A stretch of 55,307 nt of DNA from a virus. Under the pieces are notes generated by a model. That model was not told the origin of the DNA and did not search any database. It worked only from the letters and a program-made list of their open reading frames with translations. The stretch spans positions 1 through 55,307 of the IMG/VR virus record IMGVR_UViG_3300033143_003628; one strand, 5' to 3'. Positions 1-7,169 of the stretch are shown here, one piece after another. The position numbers were made by a program, and so were the translations under genes. Numbering within the stretch: position 1 is the stretch's first letter; each line of letters starts with the position of its first letter.

Positions 1-1
1 C

Positions 2-505
2 GAGCCCGGTAAAAGGTTTTGGGTCGAAGGTGATTTGTCACAAATGGTTCGGTTACTAATGACCAATACTAAATGGAATTCGTTGGTTTGTGAATGGCTT
101 GTGAAGTATTTGCAGAATCCAAATCTTTTCGATAGTAGGGGAACGGGATTGATAAGACGTATAGGTGGCGAGTTGCTTGTGAACGACCAGGCACTTTCGG
201 ACGGATGGGAATTATATTTGAAGACCAAACAGGAGTGCGAGACCGCGAAGATCGGTGCAGGTTTGCGAGCGATTTCCGGAAAAGATCGGAAGCAGTTGAG
301 ATTTAAGGGTCGCCGGATAAGATATAGGGTCATCGATGTGAACCATTTAATTGTGTGGGCAAATCAATATAACTTTTGTGACAAAGAAACTCTTTTGGCG
401 AGCGTGCGAAATGAAATACCGAAGGATAAAGATGTAATAGATTTCGAAGGTAAACGAGCGGATATTTTTAAAAAGGAAAAGGGAAAGAAAAAAGAAGGGA
501 ATTAA
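2..505 (+). CDS. 5'-truncated hypothetical protein
   Basis: The reading frame has no stop back to the window edge, so the gene probably begins before base 1. The first possible internal start is TTG at 35, with no good ribosome site. The visible part is basic, with a C-terminal Lys-rich tail (residues after about 140) and a central stretch rich in Arg and Lys (GKDRKQLRFKGRRIRYR) that could bind nucleic acid. I do not recognise a family. It leads the early + strand cluster and is followed after one base by the next small gene. The coding call rests on the long frame and the tight spacing to its neighbour. Confidence 0.6.
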   Translation, partial: EPGKRFWVEGDLSQMVRLLMTNTKWNSLVCEWLVKYLQNPNLFDSRGTGLIRRIGGELLVNDQALSDGWELYLKTKQECETAKIGAGLRAISGKDRKQLRFKGRRIRYRVIDVNHLIVWANQYNFCDKETLLASVRNEIPKDKDVIDFEGKRADIFKKEKGKKKEGN

Positions 506-506
506 A

Positions 507-656
507 ATGTCAGAAGTTTTAACATGTAAATGTGGTTGTCAAAGTTGGATAATTTCAAGCACTGTTGCTATGTGTTCAGAATGTAACCGTAGAGTTTTTT
601 TGCTAAACATTAGCCTTTTAAATGAAAAAATTGAAAAGGAAAGTGAACAAAAGTAA
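507..656 (+). CDS. Small zinc-ribbon-like protein (49 aa)
   Basis: The ATG at 507 follows an AAGAAGGGA ribosome site. The 49-residue product has a Cys cluster near the N-terminus (CKCGC at residues 7-11) and a second pair (CSEC at about 23-26), the spacing expected of a small zinc ribbon. The C-terminal half is a charged helix. No family is recognised. It sits one base after the preceding gene, which supports co-translation. Confidence 0.6.
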   Translation: MSEVLTCKCGCQSWIISSTVAMCSECNRRVFLLNISLLNEKIEKESEQK

Positions 657-675
657 ATGAAAGGAATTTTCAGCC

Positions 676-891
676 ATGTCAACATCGGAAAAAGAAAAAA
701 TCGAGTGGACCTGCATTGAACCATATGTTTGGTTACTGCTTGTAAACTGTTCGCCCAAAGCCCTTGTTATTAAAGAAGCGCCGGACGTTTATACCGGGTT
801 CATTTTTAACGGGTGGTGCTGGCTTATATTAGCGCGGAAGTTTGAAACCGAAAATTTTGCAAAAGAGCATTTAACAAAAATTTTCGAATAG
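676..891 (+). CDS. Hypothetical protein (71 aa)
   Basis: A GAAAGGA ribosome site lies upstream of the ATG. The same leader wording, GAAAGGAA followed by TTTCAGCCATG, recurs before the ribbon-helix-helix gene at 12722. The 71-residue product is rich in Trp and Cys and has hydrophobic stretches but no convincing membrane span. Function is unknown. Confidence 0.55.
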   Translation: MSTSEKEKIEWTCIEPYVWLLLVNCSPKALVIKEAPDVYTGFIFNGWCWLILARKFETENFAKEHLTKIFE

Positions 892-901
892 GGGAACTAA
901 A

Positions 902-1141
902 ATGATAAAGGAAACAGAACTTATCGATGCCGTAAAAAGTCCTTTGAAAAAGTTTGAAAAAATTCAGATGGATTTGGCGGCGGATATTTCGGCACTGGAA
1001 AACGAAGTGCCTGGTCTTTATCATGGCACTATCGCCGGTGAAATGCAGCTGTACGTTCTGAAAACTCTTTTTGAGTTGTCCGAAGGGATCGCGGAGTCCT
1101 TGGCGGAAATAAAGGAAGATATTGAAAGGGTACAAAAATGA
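902..1141 (+). CDS. Hypothetical helical protein (79 aa)
   Basis: The product is 79 residues, mostly predicted helix with heptad-like spacing of hydrophobic residues in the last 40 residues. The stop overlaps the next start (ATGA), which is typical of translational coupling. A GGGGAACTAAA leader lies before the ATG. I recognise no family and propose no function. Confidence 0.6.
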   Translation: MIKETELIDAVKSPLKKFEKIQMDLAADISALENEVPGLYHGTIAGEMQLYVLKTLFELSEGIAESLAEIKEDIERVQK

Positions 1142-1479
1142 CAACTTTAAAACAACAGGTAAGTCAGCTAAATATTAAATTGAAAGACCACGAAAGACTA
1201 GCCAAAGCGCTTACTTTAGAAATTGCACAGAAGAATAAAGCGATTTCCGAACTGCATGACGAATTGGTCGCCGCAGAAAAGCGGAACACATCTTTTAATT
1301 TTGCATTTCAAAAGCTGCAGAAACTCTATGAAGACCGGCAGGAATATAATAGTTATGAAGATGTTCGAGAACTAAAAGCCGAAATGGAAGGGCAGCGAAT
1401 TCAACATGGACAGGACACCGTAGATCTAAGAGACACAATTGTGAAACTTGCGACGAGATTGGAAGCACAAGATGGGTAA
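1138..1479 (+). CDS. Coiled-coil protein
   Basis: The 113-residue product is almost entirely a coiled coil with repeated Leu/Ile/Ala heptads and many Glu/Lys/Gln residues. It starts with ATG ACA overlapping the preceding TGA. The following gene starts inside its last codons. A structural or oligomerising role is plausible but not shown. Confidence 0.65.
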   Translation: MTTLKQQVSQLNIKLKDHERLAKALTLEIAQKNKAISELHDELVAAEKRNTSFNFAFQKLQKLYEDRQEYNSYEDVRELKAEMEGQRIQHGQDTVDLRDTIVKLATRLEAQDG

Positions 1480-2068
1480 GTGTGCTGACTGTGAATTTTT
1501 AAGGCGTATAGGCTTAAGGTATTGGCGCTGCATTAGATACAATAGTGTCGATGCTGCAGAATACCCATTTGAGTGGTTTGAAAATACTGGATGTGTCACG
1601 TATTTTGCCGCCAAATTAATGAAGATGGAAACCTACGAATTAATAGGGACCGAATGTTTTCAGCACCCAGGAAAAATTTTAAGGCATCATAAGGACGGCG
1701 CGGAATGTCCGCACTGTTTTTCGCTGTTCATTATTAATCAACTTGGAGATCTTATTGAACTTAAATATTCGCCTGAAATGATATACACCAAGCCGGTATT
1801 AGTTACAAAGAATTATTGTGTGAAAAAACCGAAGGGAAAGAAAATGCCAAAAACACAAGAGGTAGAACAAATAGCAGATGCAATTATCACGGTGAAATTT
1901 TTAGTGAAAAATGTTTTGCTTGAAGATTTAGATAATACATCGATAGCATTATCTAGTAAGGGTTTGAATGGATCTAGTCGAGCGGTTTCTATTTTACACC
2001 GGTCGGCAGAATACAAAGCAAAAGTCACCTCTGTTTATTTAGATGAAGATTTGCTGGACGCGAAATGA
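1472..2068 (+). CDS. Cys-rich two-part hypothetical protein
   Basis: I prefer the ATG at 1472, which overlaps the end of the previous gene, over an upstream ATG at 1448 that lies deep inside it. The protein starts with a zinc-finger-like CxxC (CADC at residues 4-7) and has a later CPHC pair near residue 78. The last 85 residues look like a separate helical domain. The stop overlaps the next start (ATGA). No family is recognised. Confidence 0.6.
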   Translation: MGKCADCEFLRRIGLRYWRCIRYNSVDAAEYPFEWFENTGCVTYFAAKLMKMETYELIGTECFQHPGKILRHHKDGAECPHCFSLFIINQLGDLIELKYSPEMIYTKPVLVTKNYCVKKPKGKKMPKTQEVEQIADAIITVKFLVKNVLLEDLDNTSIALSSKGLNGSSRAVSILHRSAEYKAKVTSVYLDEDLLDAK

Positions 2069-2268
2069 AAATTAAAAGCATTAAAAAAGGTGAGTACGGC
2101 ACCATGTCGAGCACCAAGGGAACGGGCTGCACTAATAGGAAAGCCGAAGCGGACGGCATCGCCGTCACATTAAATACCAAAGAAATTATCTGTGGTAGTG
2201 TTTTTATTTCCGCAGAACAGCTTGCCGATATGGGTTACTTTTATGCCGAAGAAAAGAAGGGGATTTGA
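2065..2268 (+). CDS. Hypothetical protein (67 aa)
   Basis: The start overlaps the preceding stop (ATGA). The 67-residue product is small and soluble with a Gly/Thr/Ser-rich N-terminal half. It lies directly upstream of the adenine methyltransferase and is probably co-translated with it. No recognisable family. Confidence 0.55.
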   Translation: MKIKSIKKGEYGTMSSTKGTGCTNRKAEADGIAVTLNTKEIICGSVFISAEQLADMGYFYAEEKKGI

Positions 2269-2270
2269 AA

Positions 2271-2696
2271 GTGAAAAATCGAAATCTAAAAAATAATGAC
2301 AACTGGGAAACTCCTTTAACATTGCTTAATGAATTAAATAATGAATTTGTTTTTGATTTCGATCCGTGCCCATTTAATCCTGATTTCGATGGGCTCACTT
2401 GTGACTGGGGCAAAAGAAATTTTATCAATCCGCCTTATACTCGAAAGTTGAAAGAGGCTTTCGTCAGGCGTGCGGCATGGTTTGCAAAAGGTGAAGGACG
2501 ACTTTGTGTTCTGCTTCTGCCGGTTAGCACTAGCACGGTTTTATTTCACGACGTTATCCTGCCGAACATTACCGAGCCCATTAGATTTTTGCGCGGGCGA
2601 GTAAAATTTGAGGGGATAAATACTTTTGGCAAACGGGTTACAAACAAATGTGACATGCATGATAGTATGATCGTCATCTTCGATGGAAGGATCTGA
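2271..2696 (+). CDS. dam: Phage DNA N-6-adenine methyltransferase (Dam/DNMT family)
   Basis: The protein matches the short phage N6-adenine methyltransferase family (Pfam Dam). Visible signatures are the N-terminal WETP at 12-15, the DPCP at 31-34 and the catalytic NPPY at 53-56, followed by the LLLP and FLRGRVKF segments usual in this family. It transfers a methyl group from S-adenosylmethionine to adenine in DNA, probably to protect the phage genome from host restriction or to mark it. I choose the GTG at 2271, eight bases after a GGGG-containing ribosome site, over a TTG at 2265 that overlaps the preceding stop. No endonuclease partner lies beside it, so it is an orphan enzyme. The target site cannot be read from sequence. 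Confidence 0.88.
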   Translation: MKNRNLKNNDNWETPLTLLNELNNEFVFDFDPCPFNPDFDGLTCDWGKRNFINPPYTRKLKEAFVRRAAWFAKGEGRLCVLLLPVSTSTVLFHDVILPNITEPIRFLRGRVKFEGINTFGKRVTNKCDMHDSMIVIFDGRI

Positions 2697-2697
2697 T

Positions 2698-3021
2698 ATG
2701 ACAAAAACTTGTAAAAGGTGTCATAGTGTCATGGTTTCAAGCCTACTTACCGATGGATTCTATTGTCCCGAATGTGTCAAGCCGAAACATCCTACGGAAA
2801 TCGAAATGACTTTAAGAAATGTGAACGAGCACACAATGAATTTGATTAAGCAGCGACTGCAAACAGAAGGGGCAGAACCTTTTATGATAACGTGGGGTGG
2901 ATACAATGTTCTGCGCGAACTCGTATCCGCCTACGGTGATTTTTCCAGGATCGAAGCCGAGTATAGCAGCGGCGATTTGGGATACAATATTACCTTTCGG
3001 CTAATAGTAAGGGGTAACTAA
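2698..3021 (+). CDS. Zinc-ribbon hypothetical protein
   Basis: The ATG at 2698 is placed correctly after AAGG; an upstream ATG at 2683 is inside the previous gene. The N-terminus carries a classic CxxC-x14-CxxC zinc ribbon (CKRC, then CPEC). The remaining 80 residues are a mixed alpha/beta domain of unknown role. It follows the methyltransferase directly. Confidence 0.6.
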   Translation: MTKTCKRCHSVMVSSLLTDGFYCPECVKPKHPTEIEMTLRNVNEHTMNLIKQRLQTEGAEPFMITWGGYNVLRELVSAYGDFSRIEAEYSSGDLGYNITFRLIVRGN

Positions 3022-3022
3022 A

Positions 3023-3235
3023 ATGACATTAAGTAAAGAACTAATAAAGGATGTCGACCGCGCCGGGTGTTCGGCATACCTTGAAACCGTTGATAGTACT
3101 GAACTTCCTGACGGCGCATGGTGGCAAGTATTGGAAGACGCAGTTACGCAGTACAACAAAGATTTCGAAGCAAATCTAGATCCAAATGACACGGTTCACT
3201 GGTATTTAAAAAATTTTAAGGGGGAACAAAAGTGA
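3023..3235 (+). CDS. Hypothetical acidic protein (70 aa)
   Basis: Starts ATG ACA right after the previous stop. The product is small and acidic with several Trp residues and no Cys pairs beyond one single Cys. The next gene starts with GTG overlapping its end. Unknown function. Confidence 0.55.
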   Translation: MTLSKELIKDVDRAGCSAYLETVDSTELPDGAWWQVLEDAVTQYNKDFEANLDPNDTVHWYLKNFKGEQK

Positions 3236-3705
3236 AAGAAATCAGAATAGAAATAATTGGCGATGACACAGATGAAATCAATAGCAATTTTAAATTGGCG
3301 ATGCAAGACCATCACGGCATATTATCGATAGACCTGGCCGAAAGAAATTTGGTTTATGATCATTACCTACTGTCCGAAATCAATTCCGCACCGGGTGAAT
3401 GCCGCGCAGTTTTTAAAGAGATGATAGAAATAATATCCGATACGGAAGTGATACCTGATTGTGATTCATGTCATCATAAGGACAAATGTGTCACGCATAG
3501 GCAAGTGCAGAAAGGTGTCATTACTTGGAGTGCACCTGCGACTTGTGACGAGTATATTAAGGAAGGTGACGAAACACCTTGTTACACTTGTGTTCACGAA
3601 GACACATGTGAAATTCCTAAAGTTATGAATTGTGGCTTTGTCACATGGGTTCCTGATTCTGTTTGTACAGAATATAGGCAAGACAAAAGGATGATTAGAA
3701 GATGA
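3232..3705 (+). CDS. Duplicated zinc-knuckle protein, paralogue of the next gene
   Basis: GTG start at 3232 after GGGGAACAAAA. The N-terminal 50 residues form a beta-rich unit (EIRIEIIGD, later GILSIDL) that resembles the N-terminus of the following protein. The C-terminal half has two copies of a Cys motif (CDSCHHKDKC and CYTCVHEDTC), each followed by a VITW/VTW strand, so this is an internal duplication of a zinc-binding knuckle. Role unknown; binding to nucleic acid or a host protein is an inference. Confidence 0.6.
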   Translation: MKEIRIEIIGDDTDEINSNFKLAMQDHHGILSIDLAERNLVYDHYLLSEINSAPGECRAVFKEMIEIISDTEVIPDCDSCHHKDKCVTHRQVQKGVITWSAPATCDEYIKEGDETPCYTCVHEDTCEIPKVMNCGFVTWVPDSVCTEYRQDKRMIRR

Positions 3706-4181
3706 AAGAGCCAATTAAAATAAGATTAGAGGTTACTGGTGATGTGAAAGCGGGTCGAGCACTAAATCAAGCGGCCGCGCAGTTTCATGAAGGTAAAGGA
3801 ACATTGTCTATTATGTTCGAAGGTCTACCGATATATTATAGCGAAGTGTTTTTAAAAGATGTGTACACTACTGCAGATCCTTTTTGTAGCGGACATTTCG
3901 TGGAAGTGGTAGAGGCGGTAGAAGTACTTAAGTGTCCGCATTGTAATGAAACACATCCAAATGATGCCGTGCCGGAATCCTGTGCTCGAAAAATAATAGG
4001 GGTGTTAGGTGCGGAAGTAATCAATTCGGGTGCGGAAAGTCACATCGAAGAAATAGAACAAAAGTGTCATTGTGTTTTGTGTCAAATAGAAACAAAGAAT
4101 TGGTTACAGATGTTTGGCAAAAAGATATGTCACAGATGTGCAACCGAATTATATGATGTAATAAAACTTGAAAGGATGTAA
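3702..4181 (+). CDS. Zinc-finger protein, paralogue of the preceding gene
   Basis: The start overlaps the previous stop (ATGA). The N-terminal beta unit (IKIRLEVTGD, GTLSIMF) matches that of the upstream gene. The C-terminal half carries CxxC pairs (CPHC, CHCVLC, CHRC) of a zinc-binding module different in detail from the neighbour. The pair probably arose by gene duplication and later change of the C-terminal domain. Function unknown. Confidence 0.6.
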   Translation: MKEPIKIRLEVTGDVKAGRALNQAAAQFHEGKGTLSIMFEGLPIYYSEVFLKDVYTTADPFCSGHFVEVVEAVEVLKCPHCNETHPNDAVPESCARKIIGVLGAEVINSGAESHIEEIEQKCHCVLCQIETKNWLQMFGKKICHRCATELYDVIKLERM

Positions 4182-4184
4182 AAA

Positions 4185-4454
4185 ATGACAATTGTACCAA
4201 GTAACCCAGGTAATTGTGACAGACCCATCGGCCCGGACTTTGATAATCGAGGTGGTGGCGCGAAGGAAATTGATTTCGAAAATTTGACTCGACTTCATAA
4301 GGCGCGGCTTCGACGAGATAGGATTCTGAGTGTCAAAGCCAAACTCGCCGGTACATTTGAGCCCGAGCCGGACGACTATGCTGACATGATGGCGGCGGAA
4401 GAGATGGAAGAGATGGAAGAGATAGAAGAGATGGAAGAAGCGGCGGCGGAATGA
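4185..4454 (+). CDS. Hypothetical protein with Glu-rich repeat tail
   Basis: 89 residues. The N-terminal 60 residues are mixed and basic in the middle; the last 25 residues are an acidic repeat of EEME/EEIE units encoded by a simple DNA repeat. The acidic tail could mimic nucleic acid or simply add charge. The next gene overlaps its stop (ATGA). Confidence 0.55.
   Translation: MTIVPSNPGNCDRPIGPDFDNRGGGAKEIDFENLTRLHKARLRRDRILSVKAKLAGTFEPEPDDYADMMAAEEMEEMEEIEEMEEAAAE
4399..4440 (+). repeat. Simple 9-base coding repeat
   Basis: Four to five copies of a GAGATGGAA-like 9-base unit encode the Glu-rich tail of the gene above. Such repeats can change length by slippage. Confidence 0.8.
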
Positions 4455-4654
4455 AAATAGAATTTGATAAATTGAAATGGATATGCAATCGCAGAACAGG
4501 TCGATTATGTTGTGATTTACCTTTGGATGGCAAAATTGGAAAAGAGCGAAATGCCTACTACGATTTTTGCGTAATAAATAATTGTCCCTTAGCAATTCGC
4601 AATGACACAAAAGATACCGAAATAGAATACGATAAAGAAGGGTTTGGTGGATAA
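4451..4654 (+). CDS. Hypothetical Cys-containing protein (67 aa)
   Basis: ATGA overlap with the preceding stop. Contains four Cys residues scattered (WIC, LCCD, FCV, NNC), which may bind a metal. Small and soluble. No known family. Confidence 0.5.
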   Translation: MKIEFDKLKWICNRRTGRLCCDLPLDGKIGKERNAYYDFCVINNCPLAIRNDTKDTEIEYDKEGFGG

Positions 4655-4656
4655 AA

Positions 4657-4902
4657 ATGAGACTTGCCAGGTTTGAATGGAAAGAGGGTTTGCAATTTAT
4701 GGAAATCGCGCTGCCACCGGATCGCTGTGTTCTGCTTTGCAAACATCCTGTCACGGAAAATGACAAGACCGAAGTCTGTTTATCTGTAAACGGACCGGCG
4801 CAAAATCCGCCAATACTTTTGCAGTGTAGTTTCGCCGACGCCGTGGCCGAAGTTAACTCGGCTTTAAATGGCGGCAAGCGAAAAGTGAAAGGGGCGAACT
4901 AG
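4657..4902 (+). CDS. Hypothetical protein (81 aa)
   Basis: 81-residue product with a beta-rich core and a basic C-terminal tail. It starts two bases after the previous stop, and its own last base pairs overlap the GTG start of the next gene. No recognisable motif. Confidence 0.55.
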   Translation: MRLARFEWKEGLQFMEIALPPDRCVLLCKHPVTENDKTEVCLSVNGPAQNPPILLQCSFADAVAEVNSALNGGKRKVKGAN

Positions 4903-5117
4903 TGTCAACTTTAAAAAATGTTCCGATAGAAGATTTGAAAGATCAATTGGAAGCGATAGGCGACGAAATCGCACGAAGACAAAGACCCAGACTTGTTTAT
5001 AATCATCTAAGTGATTTTAACGAGTTAATAGCTGTGTGCAAAGAATACATTAGTGCCATAGATGAAAAGAGCTGCGACAAAGACACATTGAGAATCTTAT
5101 TTTCGAAACCGCGATGA
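4902..5117 (+). CDS. Hypothetical helical protein (71 aa)
   Basis: GTG start overlapping the TAG of the preceding gene (TAGTG). Predicted helical with a short basic patch (RRQRPR). It lies just before the RecB-like nuclease. Function unknown. Confidence 0.55.
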   Translation: MSTLKNVPIEDLKDQLEAIGDEIARRQRPRLVYNHLSDFNELIAVCKEYISAIDEKSCDKDTLRILFSKPR

Positions 5118-5171
5118 AATCTGTTTATGGTTTTAAAGTTTTTGATTGGATAAACGAAAGATTGGATTGAA

Positions 5172-5939
5172 ATGAAAGTTTCCGCATCGCAAGTTTCAAA
5201 ATTACGAAGGTGCAAACGTGCCTTTGCATTTGAATATGTAGAAAACAAACGTCCACCGTCGAGCAAGGTCCAAGAGTTTGGCACAGCAGTTCACAAGCAA
5301 TTAGAAATGTGGCTGAGTGAAAGCAAGGTGCCGGATGGATCTGCCGCCGGTCTTGTGGCGAAATCTGGATTACAATGGCTACCTGTTCCGCATGAAAAAT
5401 TAGAAACCGAGCTTGAATTCGTTATGGACTGGGGACCAAATGTGCAAACGGGCGGGTTCATTGATGTAATCCAGCCGCCAGGTTTATTTGACACAGCTGA
5501 ACCTATGATCATCGACCATAAAACTACTAGCGATCTGAGGTGGGCGAAGTCGGAAGCCGATTTAGTTATCGACGAACAGGCGATCATTTATAGCGTTTGG
5601 GCGATGACACATTTTGACTCTGCAGAGGTAAGAGCGCGGTGGGTTTATTATGCCGCGACTAATCCCAAAAGCGGACGCCGCCGACCGAAGGGAACGCGAA
5701 TGGTCGAGGTATTGTTTAGTGCACGCGATCCTAAGTTCCTGGCGGAAGTTGAAAGACTTGATTTAGATGTGAAAGAATGTGTCAGGATTCGGACTTTAAA
5801 TCTAAGGGGTATGAGCTTCGAACCGAGCCCTGAGTCTTGTCGCTTATTCGGTGGTTGCTTTCATGTGAACAGATGTAACCTTTCGCCGCTGGATTCTTTG
5901 GGTGCGTACATTGAAAGGGATATAAGGAAAAACAAATGA
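5172..5939 (+). CDS. RecB/Cas4-like PD-(D/E)XK nuclease
   Basis: The 255-residue protein shows the ordered motifs of the RecB-type exonuclease family: FGTAVH (His41), GGFIDV (Asp98), IIDHKTT (Asp115 and Lys117) and QAIIY (Gln136, Tyr140). One Cys near the N-terminus (Cys14) and three near the C-terminus (Cys223, Cys229, Cys235) are arranged as in members that hold an iron-sulfur cluster (Cas4, AddB). Such enzymes digest or process single-strand ends. In a phage it probably serves recombination or replication, perhaps with the SSB-like protein and resolvase encoded further right. The start at 5172 is an ATG after GATTGAA; the ribosome site is weak. Its end overlaps the next gene (ATGA). Confidence 0.85.
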   Translation: MKVSASQVSKLRRCKRAFAFEYVENKRPPSSKVQEFGTAVHKQLEMWLSESKVPDGSAAGLVAKSGLQWLPVPHEKLETELEFVMDWGPNVQTGGFIDVIQPPGLFDTAEPMIIDHKTTSDLRWAKSEADLVIDEQAIIYSVWAMTHFDSAEVRARWVYYAATNPKSGRRRPKGTRMVEVLFSARDPKFLAEVERLDLDVKECVRIRTLNLRGMSFEPSPESCRLFGGCFHVNRCNLSPLDSLGAYIERDIRKNK

Positions 5940-6238
5940 GTGATCTAGCAAACACAATTAATGAAATGGAAAAAAACACTGACGAATTGTCTGAACATTT
6001 TAATGCTTTGAGTAATATAAATGATCAATTACGAATTGATTTGGAAAAAGTACAGAAGTGTAATTTAAAACATATTGAACAGGCCCAGGGATTAACGGCG
6101 GAACTCATAAAGGAAAAAGAAAAATCGATTCAATTGATAACTGAAAATAATATTTTGAAACAAAAAATTCAAATTGTTATCGAACATTTAAAGGCCAAAC
6201 ATTTTTATGTGGCCTTAGATATATTGGATCAAAAATGA
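5936..6238 (+). CDS. Coiled-coil protein (100 aa)
   Basis: Starts at an ATGA overlap with the nuclease gene. Nearly the whole chain is a Leu/Ile heptad coiled coil. It may oligomerise or partner the nuclease; this is inference from position only. Confidence 0.6.
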   Translation: MSDLANTINEMEKNTDELSEHFNALSNINDQLRIDLEKVQKCNLKHIEQAQGLTAELIKEKEKSIQLITENNILKQKIQIVIEHLKAKHFYVALDILDQK

Positions 6239-6435
6239 CAGACGAAAAAATTTTTCAATGGTATTGTGACAACTGTAAAGATAGAACAATAGGGATAGAT
6301 GTAGATAGGAATAAAAAAGTGCCTTACTGTATAGTATCTCGAACCCGTCCTAGCATAAAAATTTGTGAAGTGTGGGACGTTTCTAAAACTCATATCGCTA
6401 TTGCTTATGAAAAGTTTTTAAAGGATCAAAAATGA
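6235..6435 (+). CDS. Hypothetical protein with Cys pair (66 aa)
   Basis: ATGACA start overlapping the preceding stop. The N-terminus has a YCDNC pair and two more Cys residues occur later (PYC, KIC), compatible with one zinc site. Its end, GATCAAAAATGACA, is worded like the end of the preceding gene, so both junctions look duplicated. Confidence 0.55.
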   Translation: MTDEKIFQWYCDNCKDRTIGIDVDRNKKVPYCIVSRTRPSIKICEVWDVSKTHIAIAYEKFLKDQK

Positions 6436-6530
6436 CATTTGTAGAATTTTTAGAGCTTCATTGGATTGGTATATGTATTTTAATTGGATCTTTATTGGCT
6501 TTAAGATGGGTTTGTCATAGGGGAAATTGA
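6432..6530 (+). CDS. Single-span membrane micro-protein (32 aa)
   Basis: Too short for routine gene finding. The ATG ACA start overlaps the previous TGA, with AAGGATCAAAA upstream. The 32-residue product is dominated by one hydrophobic span of about 20 residues (from Trp11 to Trp26) followed by a basic tail. It is probably an inner-membrane peptide. Confidence 0.5.
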   Translation: MTFVEFLELHWIGICILIGSLLALRWVCHRGN

Positions 6531-6548
6531 ATTGAAAGAGGTGTGGAA

Positions 6549-6869
6549 GTGACAGACAATAAAAAGTTCAGTGTCCCTTTTAAAGAAGAAGATTTTCATG
6601 AAGAGAATGAAAAGTTTGAAGTACTAGAACGAATTAGTTATGAAGTTATGTTTGCACAATCGGATTTGAATTATGAAAAATTTTTTACTAGGAATTTAAA
6701 AACTGGCAGAGGCGATCCGTTTGAATTCGATGAAGTCTCTGAACAAGATAGACCTTTCATTAAAAAGGGTTCAAAGATGACACATGTTCATGGCCGCAGG
6801 ACTGGCGCTCGGCATGGCCGCACAAGTTTTTGGGTAGTAACTTGGTGGCCAGGGAAGGATCAAAAGTGA
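6549..6869 (+). CDS. Hypothetical protein (106 aa)
   Basis: The GTG at 6549 (GTG ACA) lies seven bases after AAAGAGG, a better start than a GTG at 6543. The product is acidic at the N-terminus and basic, His/Arg-rich near the C-terminus (HVHGRRTGARHGR). Role unknown. The next gene starts inside its last codons. Confidence 0.55.
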   Translation: MTDNKKFSVPFKEEDFHEENEKFEVLERISYEVMFAQSDLNYEKFFTRNLKTGRGDPFEFDEVSEQDRPFIKKGSKMTHVHGRRTGARHGRTSFWVVTWWPGKDQK

Positions 6870-7108
6870 TAAGTGATAGGGGTTTAAATTTTCTAAAAGA
6901 AAACAAAAAACTTTTCAAGGTGTTCGTACAGCTCGGCGATGTCGAAAGAAAAATTGTTTTGAATTTTGCGAAAAGGGTTCTAATGGGTCAAATCGAGTAC
7001 GGAAAATTTAAAGAAAAAAAATTAGACAAGCGGGATTTTTTAAAAGAGTTGCACTTTGAAATGCTAGATTCTTTTGTATATATGGAACGCGAGTTGCTAA
7101 AAAAATAA
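6866..7108 (+). CDS. Hypothetical helical protein (80 aa)
   Basis: GTG start at 6866 overlapping the preceding TGA and following AAGGAT; an in-frame ATG at 6830 lies inside the upstream gene. The product is helical and basic, ending in an ELHFEMLDSFVYMEREL segment typical of helical bundle proteins. It is the last gene before the first internal promoter. Confidence 0.55.
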   Translation: MISDRGLNFLKENKKLFKVFVQLGDVERKIVLNFAKRVLMGQIEYGKFKEKKLDKRDFLKELHFEMLDSFVYMERELLKK

Positions 7109-7112
7109 AGAC

Positions 7113-7140
7113 TTGACACAGTGTGTCACTATGCTAAATT
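7113..7140 (+). promoter_or_regulatory. Sigma70-like early promoter P1
   Basis: TTGACA (7113-7118), 16-base spacer, TAAATT (7135-7140). It shares the CTTGACACA core with promoters at 16222, 16933 and 19665. It opens the operon that begins with the zinc-finger gene at 7170. Confidence 0.7.
7114..7128. promoter_or_regulatory. Palindromic operator candidate in P1
   Basis: TGACAC-AGT-GTGTCA is a perfect inverted repeat with a three-base centre, overlapping the -35 box and spacer. A protein bound here would block RNA polymerase. The half-site GTGTCA recurs at the right edge of the window. Confidence 0.55.
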
Positions 7141-7169
7141 GCTAAATAAGGGAAAGTGAAGGTAAAAAA

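Noticed and set aside
4149-4877. 242-residue open frame on the - strand
   Set aside because: It runs opposite to four tightly coupled + strand genes, has no ribosome site and a low-complexity, hydrophobic-biased product.
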